Source of the DNA: Gonocerus acuteangulatus | Taxonomy: Eukaryota; Arthropoda; Insecta; Hemiptera; Coreidae | NCBI GenBank assembly: GCA_946811695.1 | Contig: OX328125.1 | Span: 42,900,709 to 42,964,708, forward strand | Direction: 5' to 3' | Length of the DNA stretch: 64,000 nucleotides | Shown: positions 1 through 11,913 of the stretch, in pieces | Layout: each line of letters opens with the position of its first letter | How positions within the stretch are numbered: position 1 is the first letter of the stretch | The notes under the pieces: model-generated | The model's database searches: none | What the model saw: only the letters and a program-made list of their open reading frames with translations | Told to the model about the DNA's origin: nothing | Position numbers and translations under genes: made by a program

Positions 1-717
1 TTGTGTTTTTCTGCATATTTGTATTTTTTAAATAATAATAATAAAAAAACAAAACAAATATTTTTATATGCTCTAATGACTGTAGACTGGAGGCCCGGTG
101 GCCGTGAGTACTAAGGCATATGCACTCCGCTTCTAAGGTCCGAAGGAGTTGCATAAGTACACGCCAAGTTGTAAGTATGATACATTCCTCAGTAAAGTGG
201 TTAACGCCACATTCCTGAATAATGTCATAAACTACACTATATAAAAAATAAACAAATTTTCTCTTTAATATTTGTTATGAACAGCTGCTTCAATTATTAT
301 TTATTTATTTAATTTTGTTCTACAATATTTGTGAGATTGCACTTAATTGATTCGGAAAGTGCTATTAATTAATTAAAAGAGTTTTCGCAACTTGTTATTT
401 TTGTATATTTTCGAATGTTGGGCGTTGATAATACATGGGCAATATATATTTTTTGAGTTTCACTGCTTGCTTAGCAGACAATTCATTTAAGATGCTTGAG
501 TCCAGTGCGAGGCTTGAGAGTACGATAAATTTTGTTTTATGAGTAGGTAATTTAAATATTTCTAATCGCATATGCAAGTAATGAACTTCTACTAGTTATA
601 TTTCGGAGTGGGCTCACTTGATTAGCTCAGCCCAAATATTATTACTTTATAATTCCAGCACAGCACTATGAAAATTCTCAGGCTGTCAACATTCTAGAAC
701 AGATGAACAAATGTCCT
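1..717. other. AT-rich sequence, no gene recognised
   Basis: No open frame here resembles a known protein. A short GC-richer patch at about 85-175 loosely resembles the head of the second SINE family described at 35725 and 42083 (a gtgag...cactccg... pattern), but it is too diverged to call. Confidence 0.4.
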
Positions 718-868
718 TTATTTCCCTCACTCCATAGGGAGGAAACCCACTTATGAGGTTAACCTTAAGACGCAATCCGGAAGTGCCGACTAGAAAATTT
801 CTCGTTTCAGACTTCATAGATCTCAAAAATATAGGTGGTTCCAATTTGTAAATATATATGGAAGCATT
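718..868 (-). repeat. Dispersed repeat family C, fragment
   Basis: The reverse complement carries the family C landmarks: a block around accacc followed by gttctgaa/gtctgaaa, then a tcggcactt segment, a cctcatgacg-like segment and tttcctcccta. The same landmarks occur in order at 10498, 12225, 41420, 49565 and 58395. The family is unclassified; no terminal repeats or coding capacity are visible. Confidence 0.6.
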
Positions 869-1073
869 TAGGGGTATGGAATACTAACATTCCAGAACTT
901 GGAATAGTATAAGTACAACTAAAGCGCTTCACACCCAAAAAACATTATTTTTTCTGAACTGTGATCTCATTTAATTTAATTTGAAGGTTTTTATGACACA
1001 TTTTGACTGATGAAATCAAAGGTTCGGGGGGGGGGGGGGTCAGACTCCTTGGCCCCCCTTATTTACGCCCGTG
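866..1073. mobile_element. hAT-like MITE, family H, left-truncated copy
   Basis: The right end reads tatttacgcccgtg, matching the catgggcgta terminus of the family, and the interior (gtatggaatactaac, a poly-G run at about 1025-1039) matches the intact copy at 36458-36719. The left end is missing. In this family the intact copies have 8-bp target duplications, the length typical of hAT transposition. Confidence 0.7.
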
Positions 1074-2098
1074 GTTCAATGAAAATGATGGCGGTCTGCT
1101 GTGATGCACCAAGCACTGATCATGGACCCTCTCAATGCTTCTCTTGGGGACCTAATGAAATCATTCTGATAGAGAACTGATGTTCGCTTGATATGTATTA
1201 TGCCAAACGCTTTCTAATTAAAAAAGGAATTTATACAATTTATTTTACAAGATATTTGCCTTATTAAAATTGAACTGATGTTTCTAGAAGCTATTCTTGA
1301 TTTCGCCAAATGAAGATTTGAATTCGATTGTTATTATTAGATCCCTCCTAGAACTGAGGGAAATGTCCTTTACCTATATTTTTCTCAAATTTGGTTGGAC
1401 GGCTTGTTCCGTAGTATTGAAGGAAGGGTATAAGGAGTTAGGAAAAAATCTTGTGAATAAATGGGTCTGAGAAATGGAGGTCGAACCCATCGCCTTCATG
1501 GGTGATTTTCTCGTTGGAGTTCTTTGTCGGCTAATACCATTATGAAGGGTGCACAAAGGAGGAACGGTTTCCTCAAGGAGTTAGTTCTGTTCTCTTCTTT
1601 ACAGAAACTAATTCAAGAATGTGTTCAATCATCATTTCTACTATCAGTTTATAATTCTTCTTAAGTTATTTTGTTCATGTACTTCATTTATTAGCATTAA
1701 TATGCTTTAGCAGTGACTAAACTAGATAAAAGCGCTACAAAAAAGTGTCAGCTGCCGTTCGCGCATGCGCAGTGGCCATGCGCAGTGTCCATGTACGAAA
1801 ACGAAGACTGTATGTGTCACAAAAAAGTGTCCGCTTGCATTCGCGAATGCGCAGTGGCGTTCGAAAAAGAAGACTATATCTTATACAGTACATTACATAG
1901 GTTTGTCGGATGGATCTAAACCATATTTATGTTCTTGAATTTTAGCAGAAGGCTCTAAACGAAATAACATTTTTTTAAATATATCTATTTCAATTATTTA
2001 ATAGAGTTACTCAACTCGGGCGATCAACTCATTACACAGATGAATTTATTAAAACAAGGAGTCAATGGAAAAATTTAGAGAAAAGAAAAAAATATATA
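1074..2098. other. Intergenic or intronic DNA with a CpG-rich internal duplication
   Basis: No gene recognised. At about 1735-1860 two copies of a block containing the self-complementary cgcatgcg/cgcgaatgcg and gcgcagtggc lie about 85 bp apart, each preceded by aaaaaagtgtc. This CpG-rich pair stands out from the AT-rich surroundings and may be part of an old element. Confidence 0.4.
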
Positions 2099-3262
2099 CG
2101 GGTGTCCCGTAAATGTGTGATCAAATTTTGGGAACAGATAGTAGGCCTTAAAAGGCACAAAAATGTTTTCATAATGCATGGTCCGATTCTTAACGGTAAG
2201 GGAGATATTAGAATTTTTCTTTTTTTTTATATATATATATAGATTGCTTACTTTTATGCAAACCAACTACTGTAGCTCCGCCCCAGTTAGTTACATGTAT
2301 ACATTTATCTTTTAGAGGAATTTTGATTTTTTTTCTTGTTCCATCGCATTCTTAATTGTCAAATAAAGATAGCAGTCTAGTCAACGAACAGTTATAGATG
2401 GAAATTTTTGGAACAACATTTTTGACTTCGTAACTTTGTTTGGGCTGGATAGGAGGTGAACATATCAAAAGTTCTCGCCCGTAGCCTTTGTGCCGGGGGG
2501 GGGTTTAGAAGGTCCCATTTTTCGGGTTTTCATTTATATCTTGGAAACCCTGCGTCCTAGCGACACGACTAGTCTATAAATTAAAGCTGATTAAATTTCC
2601 TACAAGTTCTATTCAATAAAGTTTTTCGAGATATCTTTAGTTTTCGAAATATCCGCTCTTGAAAGTCTGTCATTTTAGGGAAAAACACTTTTGCCGCATA
2701 CTTTTTCCCGTTTTGGCGGCATAACTCTTCAACGATGTACCAAAATAATAAATAACGGTTATAGGGTTGTAGAGTATTGCATTCCCTTCAATAATATATA
2801 TTACTTTGCTGTTTTAAGTATTTTCCTTCAAAAGTAAAAATAATTTCAGTGTTCATTGTGATATCAGAAATTTAGCGACTAATAGTCCAGGAAACTAAGA
2901 GTTATAGATGGAAATGTTTGGAACACAATTTTTAACTTCATAACTTTGTTTGGGCTACTTAGGAGGTCAGCATATCAAAAGTCCTCAACCGTAGCCTTTG
3001 TACCGGGGGGGGGGGAGGGGGGTTTAGAACTCATTTTTCGGGTTTTCACTTATATCTGGGAAACCCTGCGTCCTAGCGACAGGACCACTTTATAACAAAT
3101 GAAAGCTGATTCAATTTCCTACAAGTTCTATTCAATAAAGTTTTTCGAGATATCTTTAGTTTTCGAAATATCGGCTCTAGAAAGTCTGTCATTTTGGGAA
3201 AAAACATCCCAGGTTTTTTTTCCATTTATTCCCAAAATTTGATCACACATTTACGAGACACC

Positions 3263-3265
<3 letters not shown>
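2099..3265. mobile_element. DNA transposon with ~36-bp TIRs, non-autonomous
   Basis: The left end cgggtgtcccgtaaatgtg and the right end are inverted copies over about 36 bp (2099-2134 versus 3229-3265), with TA immediately outside each end (2097-2098 and 3266-3267), as for Tc1/mariner-like insertions. There is no transposase frame. The interior consists of two head-to-tail copies of a ~510-bp repeat (family R) starting at about 2371 and 2886; the second copy is shorter. The same family R is found as an inverted pair at 43283-44375. The element is directly followed by a long (TA)n tract. Confidence 0.75.

Positions 3266-3331
<66 letters not shown>
3266..3331. repeat. (TA)n microsatellite
   Basis: An uninterrupted TA run of about 65 bp abutting the right terminus of the preceding transposon. 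Long IYIYIY-type open frames across it are artefacts of the repeat. Confidence 0.95.
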
Positions 3332-3337
<6 letters not shown>

Positions 3338-3557
3338 GAAACTTACAGAATACAAAAAATAAATAAATGAAATAAAGAAAAAAACAATGCTAAATTTAGG
3401 AGATATCAGATACGAAATTATTAAAAAATATAGTTGGTCCCCTTTAGGGGAAAAACGGTACCCTCTTGAAGATTGGCCTAAGCAGCTGTTCCAAGAGGGA
3501 ATCATACCAGAAATGAGGGGTTTTTGGTGGGTGAGAGTCCCACACACTCGGGGTTTG

Positions 3558-3592
<35 letters not shown>

Positions 3593-3912
3593 CATACAAA
3601 ATCATTTTAACAAGTCATTCTGCACCTCTTTCTATTATCCATTCCCTACCATTATTTTTTTCCCTTACACATGTCTTGGCCTAATGACGTTGAATGAAAC
3701 AGTTAGACTATAAATCCTTGCTGATTTGAAGCACATGTTGAGGAAGTCACGTGCTCTCCATCTTTATTCAGTACCTCAACTATTCCAGACCATTTACTCT
3801 TTTTAATTAGATGTTAATTCTTACATTTTACCGCATAACTTGTATACCAGCTGTTATAGAATCTTCATTTCTGTTGCATTCATTATCCAATTTGCTAGTA
3901 ATATTTATTCTT
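3332..3912. other. Unclassified sequence with a short TA microsatellite
   Basis: Includes a 108-codon open frame (3387-3713, +) that runs into the TA microsatellite at 3559-3589. Its first ~60 residues are not low-complexity but I recognise no domain, and there is no splice or promoter support. Confidence 0.3.
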
Positions 3913-4079
3913 GGGGTCTCCCGTGGTCTAATGGCTAGCGCCTTGGATTCATAAGCGGGAGATGGTGGGTTCGATTCCCAACCTCCGGCAGGAATTTTAT
4001 CATCCCACGGCTCGCTGGTAAAATTCCTCGCTGCACCCTGGATGTCGGCGCTAATGACCTAGATGTAGATGCGCCGTAA

Positions 4080-4132
<53 letters not shown>
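3913..4132 (+). mobile_element. tRNA-derived SINE, family 1, full-length
   Basis: The head contains a tRNA-like A box (gtggtctaatggctagcg) and B box (ggttcgattcc), so it would be transcribed by RNA polymerase III. The body has a small hairpin (aggaatttta ... taaaattcct) and ends in a segment, ggcgctaatgacctagatg and on to gcgcc, that is shared with a LINE 3' end at 16326-16520. A poly(A) of about 52 nt follows (4081-4132). Target duplication atttattctt/aattattctt (3903-3912 and 4131-4140) shows a retrotransposed copy. Confidence 0.92.
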
Positions 4133-4134
<2 letters not shown>

Positions 4135-4140
4135 ATTCTT

Positions 4141-5000
4141 AAAAAAGAAAGAACTTAACTACCGCAGAGAAGATCTTCTTTGAAGATACGCTGGGTTAGG
4201 TTATAATAATTGAATAAAATTTCATTTTTTTACACAATGAGTTTGTATTTTCGCCAATGTCAATAAAATGATGAATATGAAGTTAAAAGTAAGTGATTAT
4301 GAATATATATGATCAGTATAAAATACCATCAAGTTAATATGTTAAATATTAATGAATAAAAAAAAAATGAGTATGAAAATAATTACATGGAAGGCGTCTG
4401 TTTATGTAATTAAATCAAGATGATTAGTACACACAGGGAAATAAAGTTTAAGAACTGTGAGAGTAGGAAGAGTGGAAGAAGTGTGTAAGCATAAAATTAT
4501 TCCAAAACAATAAAAAAAAAACAAAAAAAAAACGACTCGCGAGAACGGCGCCATCTTAGCGAGGTTGCGTTCATATCCTTAAGGCCGTTAGTAGTGGAAT
4601 AGAAGCAGTTATTGATGGGATTTGATCTTTCGTAAAAAATATAAAATGACATCTCAAAGAGAAGGAAGATTTAAGGCGCCACAACAGGAAACTGACAGTG
4701 TTCAAAGCGGAAATTACTCCATACTCTGTCACTCTTGGAGACACTACACTGTTTCTCATATTCTTACCTTGTTTTACTAAATACTCATTTTACTTTTAAA
4801 TTTAATTAAAAAGCAAAACATCCAATTAAAAGGTATGTTAAACAGAGATAAAACCCCGGGTACATGAACAAATCTGACACTTTCGAAGTTTTAAGACCTT
4901 ATTTATCCGATTAACATTGCCTCATCGAAAATTCCTTTAGAACCTTTTTCGTAGAGAATCTACTATGCTTTCGAATGCTCACGTTACAATAAAAATTAAA
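4141..5000 (+). repeat. Dispersed repeat family D
   Basis: From about 4530 the sequence matches the family D order: gcgccatcttagcg, a stretch with gatctttcgt, then ggcgccacaacaggaaactg, a ggaaattactcc block, and an AT-rich tail with tttcgaagtt and cgaaaattc. The same order is present at 5745, 40318, 46375, 48955 and 55762. No terminal repeats or coding capacity are evident. 4141-4530 is unclassified AT-rich DNA. Confidence 0.6.
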
Positions 5001-5744
5001 TGTAAAAATTGGATGATTCTATCCATCTTTTGAATTCTACCTATTTTATTTTTTATTTTCGGATGACCATTAAGATAAGGTGTTACAAAGGGAGTACCTT
5101 CTTAGGTCAGAATTTATTTTTGAGAGATAAATGCAAAATAAATGAAATGATTCTATTTCTGGAATTGAGGACTATCCTTCGTTTTTTTGGCGTTCCGACC
5201 ATGGCAGATCCAAGGAATTGCTGCTAAAGCGAAAAAATATCTCCTTAGTAAATTAATATAAGCGGATTACACAACGCCCTTGGCACAGTTCGCATTCTCC
5301 GCCTGGAATACGTTCTTTTCCACAAGGTCTTCTATCAGCCACCTATTGAATACTTATTGATAATGTGCGCATAGGTTATTGATGATCAGACGCAGAAATA
5401 CTGATGGTTTGGGACTTGCAATTCAACTCGTTTATACCTCATCCTCAGTTAAAAATATTTTAAGAAACATTCCTATCAAACCATCAAACCATATCACATC
5501 TACTGCAAAAACGAACAAGAGAACCAAAAAAAGCACGTATTTTGTGAAATTAGGCTCTTTGCTTTATGAAATATACCACATTACTACATCATTAAATAGA
5601 TAAATAGAGAAAAATTAACTGACAATGAGATGAAATTCTAAAAAAATATGTACATTTGAAAATATGAAATGTTTTAGCAAGAAGGGAGTAAAAATTGAAT
5701 TGTGGAAGTTTATGATGGTTATAGAAATCACAAATTGCAACCAA
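5001..5744. other. AT-rich sequence, nothing recognised
   Basis: Only short open frames without domain-like composition. Confidence 0.4.
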
Positions 5745-6105
5745 CGTGACAAAAGTCCGACTTGCAGGAACTGCGTCATCTAAGCGCGTTTCCATTCTTA
5801 TCCCTAGTGTAATTTGGAAAGCTTAGAATAGTCAATAATTTATTTATTTTAATAACAATAATTTATTGTTTTTTCATCATGAAAATTGTGAGCACATGTA
5901 AAAATTTAAAACTAAATTTCCAAGCGAAGCAAGATCTTAGGCGCCACAACAGGAAACTGACAGTATCCTGAGAGTAAGTTACTCCATTTACGCACCGATT
6001 TCACTGAATGAGATGGCTCTATCAAAAACCGGGTTTGTATTAAGTTTAATAAGCTTTCGAAGAGATGCTTTATGCCCTTTCAACGAAGGTGATCATAGTA
6101 GCTTC
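5745..6105 (+). repeat. Dispersed repeat family D, diverged copy
   Basis: Carries aaaagtccgacttgcagg, gcgtcatctaagcgcg and, after an AT-rich insert, ggcgccacaacaggaaactg. These are the family D landmarks in the same order as at 4530 and 55762. Confidence 0.6.
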
Positions 6106-6490
6106 AACTGAAGATGGAGTGTATGGATGACTTAATCCTGTTGTAGGCTATATCTTAAAATTATATTTAATGACAAGCTTCGAGGTGGTTGTTTGGTCTG
6201 GGAGGAGTGTACTCCCGTTGGGACGTGGCCGAGCAGGGATGGCGGGTCGCCCACGTTAAGGTGGATATTTGGCGCGCAACAGGACCGGTTTCCGAGCAAG
6301 AGTTTTCTCTCTCTCTCTCTTTCTCTCTTTCACACAAACACGCTCTCTCTCTTACTATCTTACACACACTCACCATCCTTTTATTCTGTTTTGTATCGAA
6401 ATAAAAATATAACAGTGACCCTGAGGTGAAGGCACTCAATGGGTATCGTCAGGATGGGACAACATTTTTTCGGAAGAATTGTTTATGTAA
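6106..6490. other. GC-richer patch followed by a CT-rich microsatellite
   Basis: 6189-6300 is distinctly GC-richer than its surroundings and open in several frames on both strands, and is followed by an imperfect (CT)n tract at 6306-6360. I see no splice signals that would define an exon, so no gene is called. Confidence 0.35.
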
Positions 6491-6499
6491 ATATTATGT

Positions 6500-7290
<791 letters not shown>

Positions 7291-7523
7291 CTGTAGATAG
7301 CACAGTTGTTGATACTCTTACAAAAAATAATAATAATTAAAAAATATATAAGAAATAATAAAATAAAATAGATAGACGTAACAAGACACCTATATTGTGT
7401 ATGTGAGAGTGTTTTCATATATCTAGCTACAAGTTTTAGTATGTTTGTAGATAAGCGTGTACATCTGCCTATTGGGAGTGGTGAAGTGTACTATTGCTAT
7501 CCTCGCGATTTTTTTAATACAAT

Positions 7524-7593
7524 AAAAAAACATAATTTCAGGTTACTAAATAGTGATTACAATCTATTTAGTAACCTGAAATTATGTTTTTTT
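7524..7593. repeat. Perfect 30-bp inverted repeat with 10-nt loop
   Basis: Positions 7524-7553 and 7564-7593 are exact reverse complements around a loop tgattacaat. An RNA across it in either direction would form an uninterrupted 30-bp stem. It may be a tiny foldback element or a small-RNA hairpin; nothing in the flanks decides between these. Confidence 0.9.
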
Positions 7594-8105
7594 CATTATA
7601 ATTTAGGGTAGTAACGACCTACCAGTTTCTTGTTCATAATCCCCAAGTGACGCCAGGAATGTAATATTATGGAATTGGGCTTAGATGGCGCTGTTCCTGC
7701 GAGTAGGATTTTTTTATTGTTTACAAACTCGTATTAAATATTAATAATTTGCTATTCAATGGCTTGTTTATGAGCACTATGTTCATGAGTTTTATTTTGC
7801 GAAATCCTTGGGGTTATTCATTGCCTCGAACCCACGTTACCGTGATGTGAAGCTCCTTTGGTGTTTAGCCGGGTCATTGATCGGTCCGCTTCTATCCAGG
7901 AGAGTGTGATAGAGAAAATGCCCAACATATTAGCTAAAATTGGAGACCCATGTCTGTAACTTATATTAATAATAATTACAAGAACTAGACAATTAAAATA
8001 CAGATAAAAGGATACTTTTCGCTTTTGTAATGGTTTTTGGTGTCCACTGAAACAATAATATTTCATCTAAGTGCTTAATAAGCTCAGTTACACGATTTTT
8101 CAATC
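7594..8105. other. Unclassified sequence
   Basis: No gene recognised. On the minus strand at about 7825-7850 there is a lone pol III B-box-like gtgggttcgaggc, without a convincing A box or SINE body. Confidence 0.3.
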
Positions 8106-8113
8106 AACAGCTA

Positions 8114-8130
8114 TTTTTAATCGAGAACGC

Positions 8131-8192
<62 letters not shown>

Positions 8193-8299
8193 CTAGTTAC
8201 CTTCCACCCTTTTATAATGCCAACAGCAAATGTATAGTTGATATAATTCAGTTAACATTCACTTGTGACACACTTTGACCCACTTTTAATCGAGAACGC

Positions 8300-8343
<44 letters not shown>

Positions 8344-8445
8344 CTAGTTACCTTCCACCCTTTTATAATGCCAACAGCAAATGTATAGTTGATATAATTC
8401 AGTTAACATTCACTTGTGACACACTTTGACCCACTTTTAAGTGAT
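8114..8445. repeat. Tandem duplication of a ~160-170-bp unit containing (TA)n
   Basis: Two almost identical units (about 8114-8283 and 8284-8445) each begin tttaatcgagaacgcg, run through a (TA)n tract of different length, and end ttgacccacttttaa. The high identity suggests a recent tandem duplication. Confidence 0.9.
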
Positions 8446-9310
8446 GAATTATTTATTTCATTGAGCAATAGGATTTCGCATGAGATAGGAGGGAGTTGAT
8501 TTTTTTTAAATTCAAGCATGCGATTTGAAATTTAAATTTTTAAATTTAAATCTTGTCCAAAGTTCAAATTAGTTGATGCCACTTCTAGTTGTAACGATTT
8601 TTTTACATACATTAGATCAGTGTTCAAATCCATACAGAAAATATATAAAAATTTAAAAAAAAAAAAAATTAAATTTCTCAAATATTGTAGTATTGTGTTG
8701 ATGGGCTGTTTTTAAGTTGGAGCTAATAAGTTGTCTTGAAGTCTGCAGTTAGTAAGTACGTGATTAAATAAATATTATGTATGTATTTTCAATCTTCCCA
8801 TGGGGCTGATTAAATTTACTTCCATCATTCTTGTTTGGTTTTCATAAAAATCATCAATCATCGTAAATTTGTGTTTTTTCTTTCATTTATCTTAGTTTAC
8901 ATAGAGAGTTGATTTATTCATTTTGGAGCTTTGCCTGTTGTTATTCAGCCCTCTTCTATGTCGATTCATTCATGTTGCCGTTTTTTCCGGTCTTCATTTG
9001 TAAGTAAAAACAACTGGAGGATACAGCCATATACAACATTTGTATTATCATGGAATATGTTAAGTTTTGTACTGTTTGTCACCACTTGTCAATCTCAATG
9101 GTATAGATTACTGATTTTCTGATATAATTTATAAATATATATACCTTTCCTGAACAGTCACAGACGGTCTAATATATTTTTATTTTTCTCGTCTGTATAT
9201 TGACTCCCTTAGGAGAGTCATTGACCCAAGTTGTACAGGCTGTTCTGCAGTTAAGACGTGTCCCTGATAGAGGAAGGTCTACTTACCTACGGTAGCTGGT
9301 AATACTTTTA
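8446..9310. other. AT-rich sequence, nothing recognised
   Basis: No open frame with protein-like composition and no repeat family that I could match elsewhere in the window. Confidence 0.4.
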
Positions 9311-9314
9311 TGTT

Positions 9315-9356
9315 TAGCTCCTGATGAGGCACTGAAGGCGCGGAACTAGTTGAGCG
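9315..9356 (+). ncRNA. Hammerhead-ribozyme-like motif 1 (degenerate)
   Basis: Has the sequence CUGAUGA (9321-9327) preceded by agctc and followed, after a short pairing region, by ggaac and a gagc that can pair with agctc (stem I). The GAAA half of the core is reduced to GGAA, so it is probably inactive. It resembles hammerhead vestiges of Penelope-like elements. Confidence 0.45.
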
Positions 9357-9432
9357 GAGATTAGTAAATAATATGCGTCAATTCACGTTTTATATTTGTT
9401 GACCTTCCGACTGATAAGCGAATATAAAATCG

Positions 9433-9699
9433 TTGTTCCCAGTAAGTTGTGAGAGAGAAAAACGCTGCTTGTACTTTTGCAGTGGGGAACAGCGCGATAC
9501 AACATGGAGACGATGCCATCTCGCTGACAGGATTGCTGGGCTAGATGCCAGCGTATACTCCATCCTTCAGACGTCTGTCCACTTTGTATTGTACCCCTCG
9601 TGCCGGTCGGTGAAAACACCCTCAGGGCAACAAACCGACTTCACAATGAATACCAATACTCTCTTGCCACTCCTGCTTTCGAATCTAGCATCCTCTCAT
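9433..9699 (+). CDS. Possible first coding exon with signal peptide (speculative)
   Basis: A GC-richer stretch ends in an ATG at 9646 in a favourable context (cacaatgaa), followed by 18 codons rich in Leu and Ser (MNTNTLLPLLLSNLASSH), which look like the start of a secretory signal peptide. A donor-like gtacgt follows at 9700, leaving phase 0. Several upstream ATGs exist in the presumed 5' UTR. No downstream exon could be linked, and it does not fit the phase of the exon at 33454. Treat as a hypothesis; transcript data would be needed to accept it. Confidence 0.2.
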
Positions 9700-9874
9700 G
9701 TACGTTTCGCTTTTCATTTAAATCAATGTAAGATGAATTCGAGTTGTATCATCGTTGTAAACACTCAGAAAAAAAAAAAAAAAACTTGAATCTGAACATG
9801 CAGTAAATTGGCCAACGATAGTCGAAAAAAGAATTAAAGTAAACACACAGAAACTTGAGGAACGGAAACAAATA

Positions 9875-10036
9875 CCGTAAAATGGTGTCACATTAATACA
9901 GTGTGGTGAAATTTTTACAAGCCTTTACTACTAGGATATTTTCATTTAACTGACACCGAAGGGTCAAACTTTGCTCAAAGAGTGCGAACAGAAAAATATA
10001 TATCTATATATTTGTCTCTTCGCTCTCAGACAAATA
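9875..10036 (+). mobile_element. MITE family F, copy lacking its right end
   Basis: Begins ccgtaaaatggtgtcac directly after TA and continues ttaatacagtgtggtgaaat, matching the left end of the complete copy at 63133-63386. The right TIR is missing: at about 10037 the sequence switches to acagggtgattcagggc, which looks like the end of another DNA element. Confidence 0.7.
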
Positions 10037-10290
10037 TACAGGGTGATTCAGGGCTAAATAGCCACACTCTAGGAAGTCCTTCTAGACATAATTTGCAATA
10101 AAAAAGTTCATCTGAAGTATTGTTTGATTCCGAAAGGAAAAGATAAATGAATATTATTTATTGAATGAGAAAGGATTAATCAAAAACCATCATAAAATAG
10201 ATAAAATTTCCTGTAAGAAAACAGCGATTTAATTTACGATCCTCGATGAATCAGAAAGGTTTCTCGAGATTTTTTTCCTCAGCCCCATAT
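10037..10290. other. Possible terminus of another DNA transposon, then unclassified sequence
   Basis: cagggtgattcagggc at 10040 has the cagggtg start common at Tc1/mariner-like ends, but I find no matching inverted terminus nearby. Confidence 0.25.
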
Positions 10291-10500
10291 AGCCCAATAG
10301 ATAGAGGGGTTTGAGCTAACATTAATTCCCCCCCCCCACACAAGATTTTTTTTTCTAATATCCTAATTTTTTTCTATAATCTAATAATAATAGTAAGTAC
10401 GCTGAAACCAATTTTTCCAAGTCGAAAGCCGGGGGGAGAACATTTAGGAGGCGAAAACCGCGAAATTTTAGCACTTTTTTCAGTTTTTCTCCATTAATTA
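10290..10500 (+). repeat. Repeat family K, fragment
   Basis: Carries agatagaggggtttgag, a poly-C run, caatttttccaagtcgaaag, ccggggggagaac and gcgaaattttagcac. The same order is found at 56640-56830 (+) and, inverted, at 57965-58145 (-). Confidence 0.7.
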
Positions 10501-10632
10501 TATACACACACAAATTTGAACCACCGTTATTTCGTGATCTATGGGTTCTGAAACGTTATATTTTCTAGTCGGCACTTGCGTCATGAGGTCAATCTCATGA
10601 ACGACTTTCCTCCCTATAAAGGGGCGTAGAGA
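10498..10632 (+). repeat. Dispersed repeat family C, fragment
   Basis: Shows caaatttgaaccaccgtta, gatctatgggttctgaaac, the cggcacttgcgtcatgag block and tttcctcccta. A short (CA)n precedes it, as at 41420 and 49565. Confidence 0.65.
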
Positions 10633-10876
10633 TCGCTCTAAAAGATGTAAATAAATAAAAAAACGAAATAAAACACTTGAATACTATATTCATTAATTTA
10701 TTTGGGATAAAATAAATAATATTGGTAAATTAATAACTAAAATTTTCCTACAATTTTTCATGATTATATTGCTTCTGGAAATAAATTTAAAACATTTGAC
10801 TAATTGATTACTGATCAGCTGACTTAATTGAGCTATATCTTTGTTCGAAGTCTTTATAGTGGGACTGGAGGAACAT

Positions 10877-10920
10877 TCTCCCCTGAAGAGACACCTCAAT
10901 GGTCTGAAACATGTAGGGAA
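10877..10920 (+). ncRNA. Hammerhead-ribozyme-like motif 2
   Basis: Order of elements: ccc, CUGAAGA (10883-10889), a pairing stem II, GAAAC (10906-10910), a short palindromic acaugu, then A and ggg that pairs with the first ccc (stem I). Position 7 of the hammerhead core is variable, so CUGAAGA is compatible with activity. The core is almost identical to motifs at 33091 (+) and 44887 (-). Confidence 0.6.
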
Positions 10921-11700
10921 GGTAGGAAATATATATAGCCTAAGTGTGTAGTGAAGTTTTATTTACCTTCAGAATATTTTGGTAACACCTAAATATGTAT
11001 CAGTAAATAATTATTTACTTCTTAATTATGGATTACTATTTCTACGCACACTGCTGGATAATGTTCACAGAAAGTTGGTAGTATTACATACCAACCTGCC
11101 GGTATGCTACTAATGTACCCGAAGCGGAACAAGATGTATAGGATACTAGCCGGAAACAGGCCTCTTGATTGCTCCCTTATCTATGGATGTTATCTCCATT
11201 CATGTGTCCGTCTCTATAAATCACTCAGAATTACCTAGCTAAATCACCATGTTAAATTGGCTTACCTGTGGTAGAAAGTGTTGGGGATATTCTCAATTTC
11301 GTAGTTTTCTCCTCTTGCGCTATTGAATATTGGAGATATTGGAGAGGAGATAATTCATTTTTTAGGACCTGAAAATGGTCCAAAAACGCTCCCTTGAAAT
11401 GCAGATGAAAGCGTATGGTTGCGTCTTAAATTAAAATTTCAATATTTTTACTATAAGGATCAGAAGTTTGGCGAATTCCGCCAGAGAAGTGGTTGAAGGG
11501 GTCACATTCTTCGAGGAAGTCTCAGTTCCTGCCGTAAAATATTAAGTCAGGAAGAGGATATTATCCATTGAGACCAGAAACTCAACAATCATCTTGGATT
11601 TTGCTGTTAAACGAACTTTGGTATTATTTACCAAATGTCATCATAATCGGACAATTTTTGGGGAAGCTAGAGAGCGAATGTCATATAAATATGTATATAT
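10921..11700. other. Unclassified sequence
   Basis: No gene or matched repeat family recognised. Short open frames only. Confidence 0.4.
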
Positions 11701-11725
11701 CGGTGTATTTATTTATTTATTTATT

Positions 11726-11900
11726 TTTTTTTTTTACGGCGCATCTACATCTAGGTCATTAGCGCCGACATCCAGGGTGCAGCGAGGAATTTTACCAGCG
11801 AGCCGTGGGATGATAAAATTCCTGCCGGAGGTTGGGAATCGAACCCACCATCTCCCGCTTATGAATCCAAGGCGCTAGCCATTAGACCACGGGAGACCCC
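11726..11900 (-). mobile_element. tRNA-derived SINE, family 1
   Basis: Reverse-oriented full copy: the head with B box ends at 11900 and the poly(A) appears as poly(T) at 11726-11735. The 13-bp target duplication cggtgtatttatt lies at 11701-11713 and 11901-11913. Frames crossing this copy give a characteristic translated SINE signature that should not be taken for protein. Confidence 0.92.
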
Positions 11901-11913
11901 CGGTGTATTTATT

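Noticed and set aside
3251..3595. 114-codon minus-strand and 108-codon plus-strand open frames across (TA)n
   Set aside because: Dominated by IY repeats from the TA microsatellite; no coding evidence beyond it.
6189..6429. Overlapping 71-90-codon frames on both strands
   Set aside because: Openness stems from a GC-rich patch plus (CT)n; no splice sites or recognisable residues.
9433..9789. 118-codon plus-strand frame as a whole gene
   Set aside because: Ends in a lysine run from a poly(A) tract and has no conserved pattern; only the small signal-peptide-like part was kept as a hypothesis.
11594..11878. 94-codon plus-strand frame
   Set aside because: Translated reverse-strand SINE; recurring APTSRVQ-type peptide is a repeat signature.
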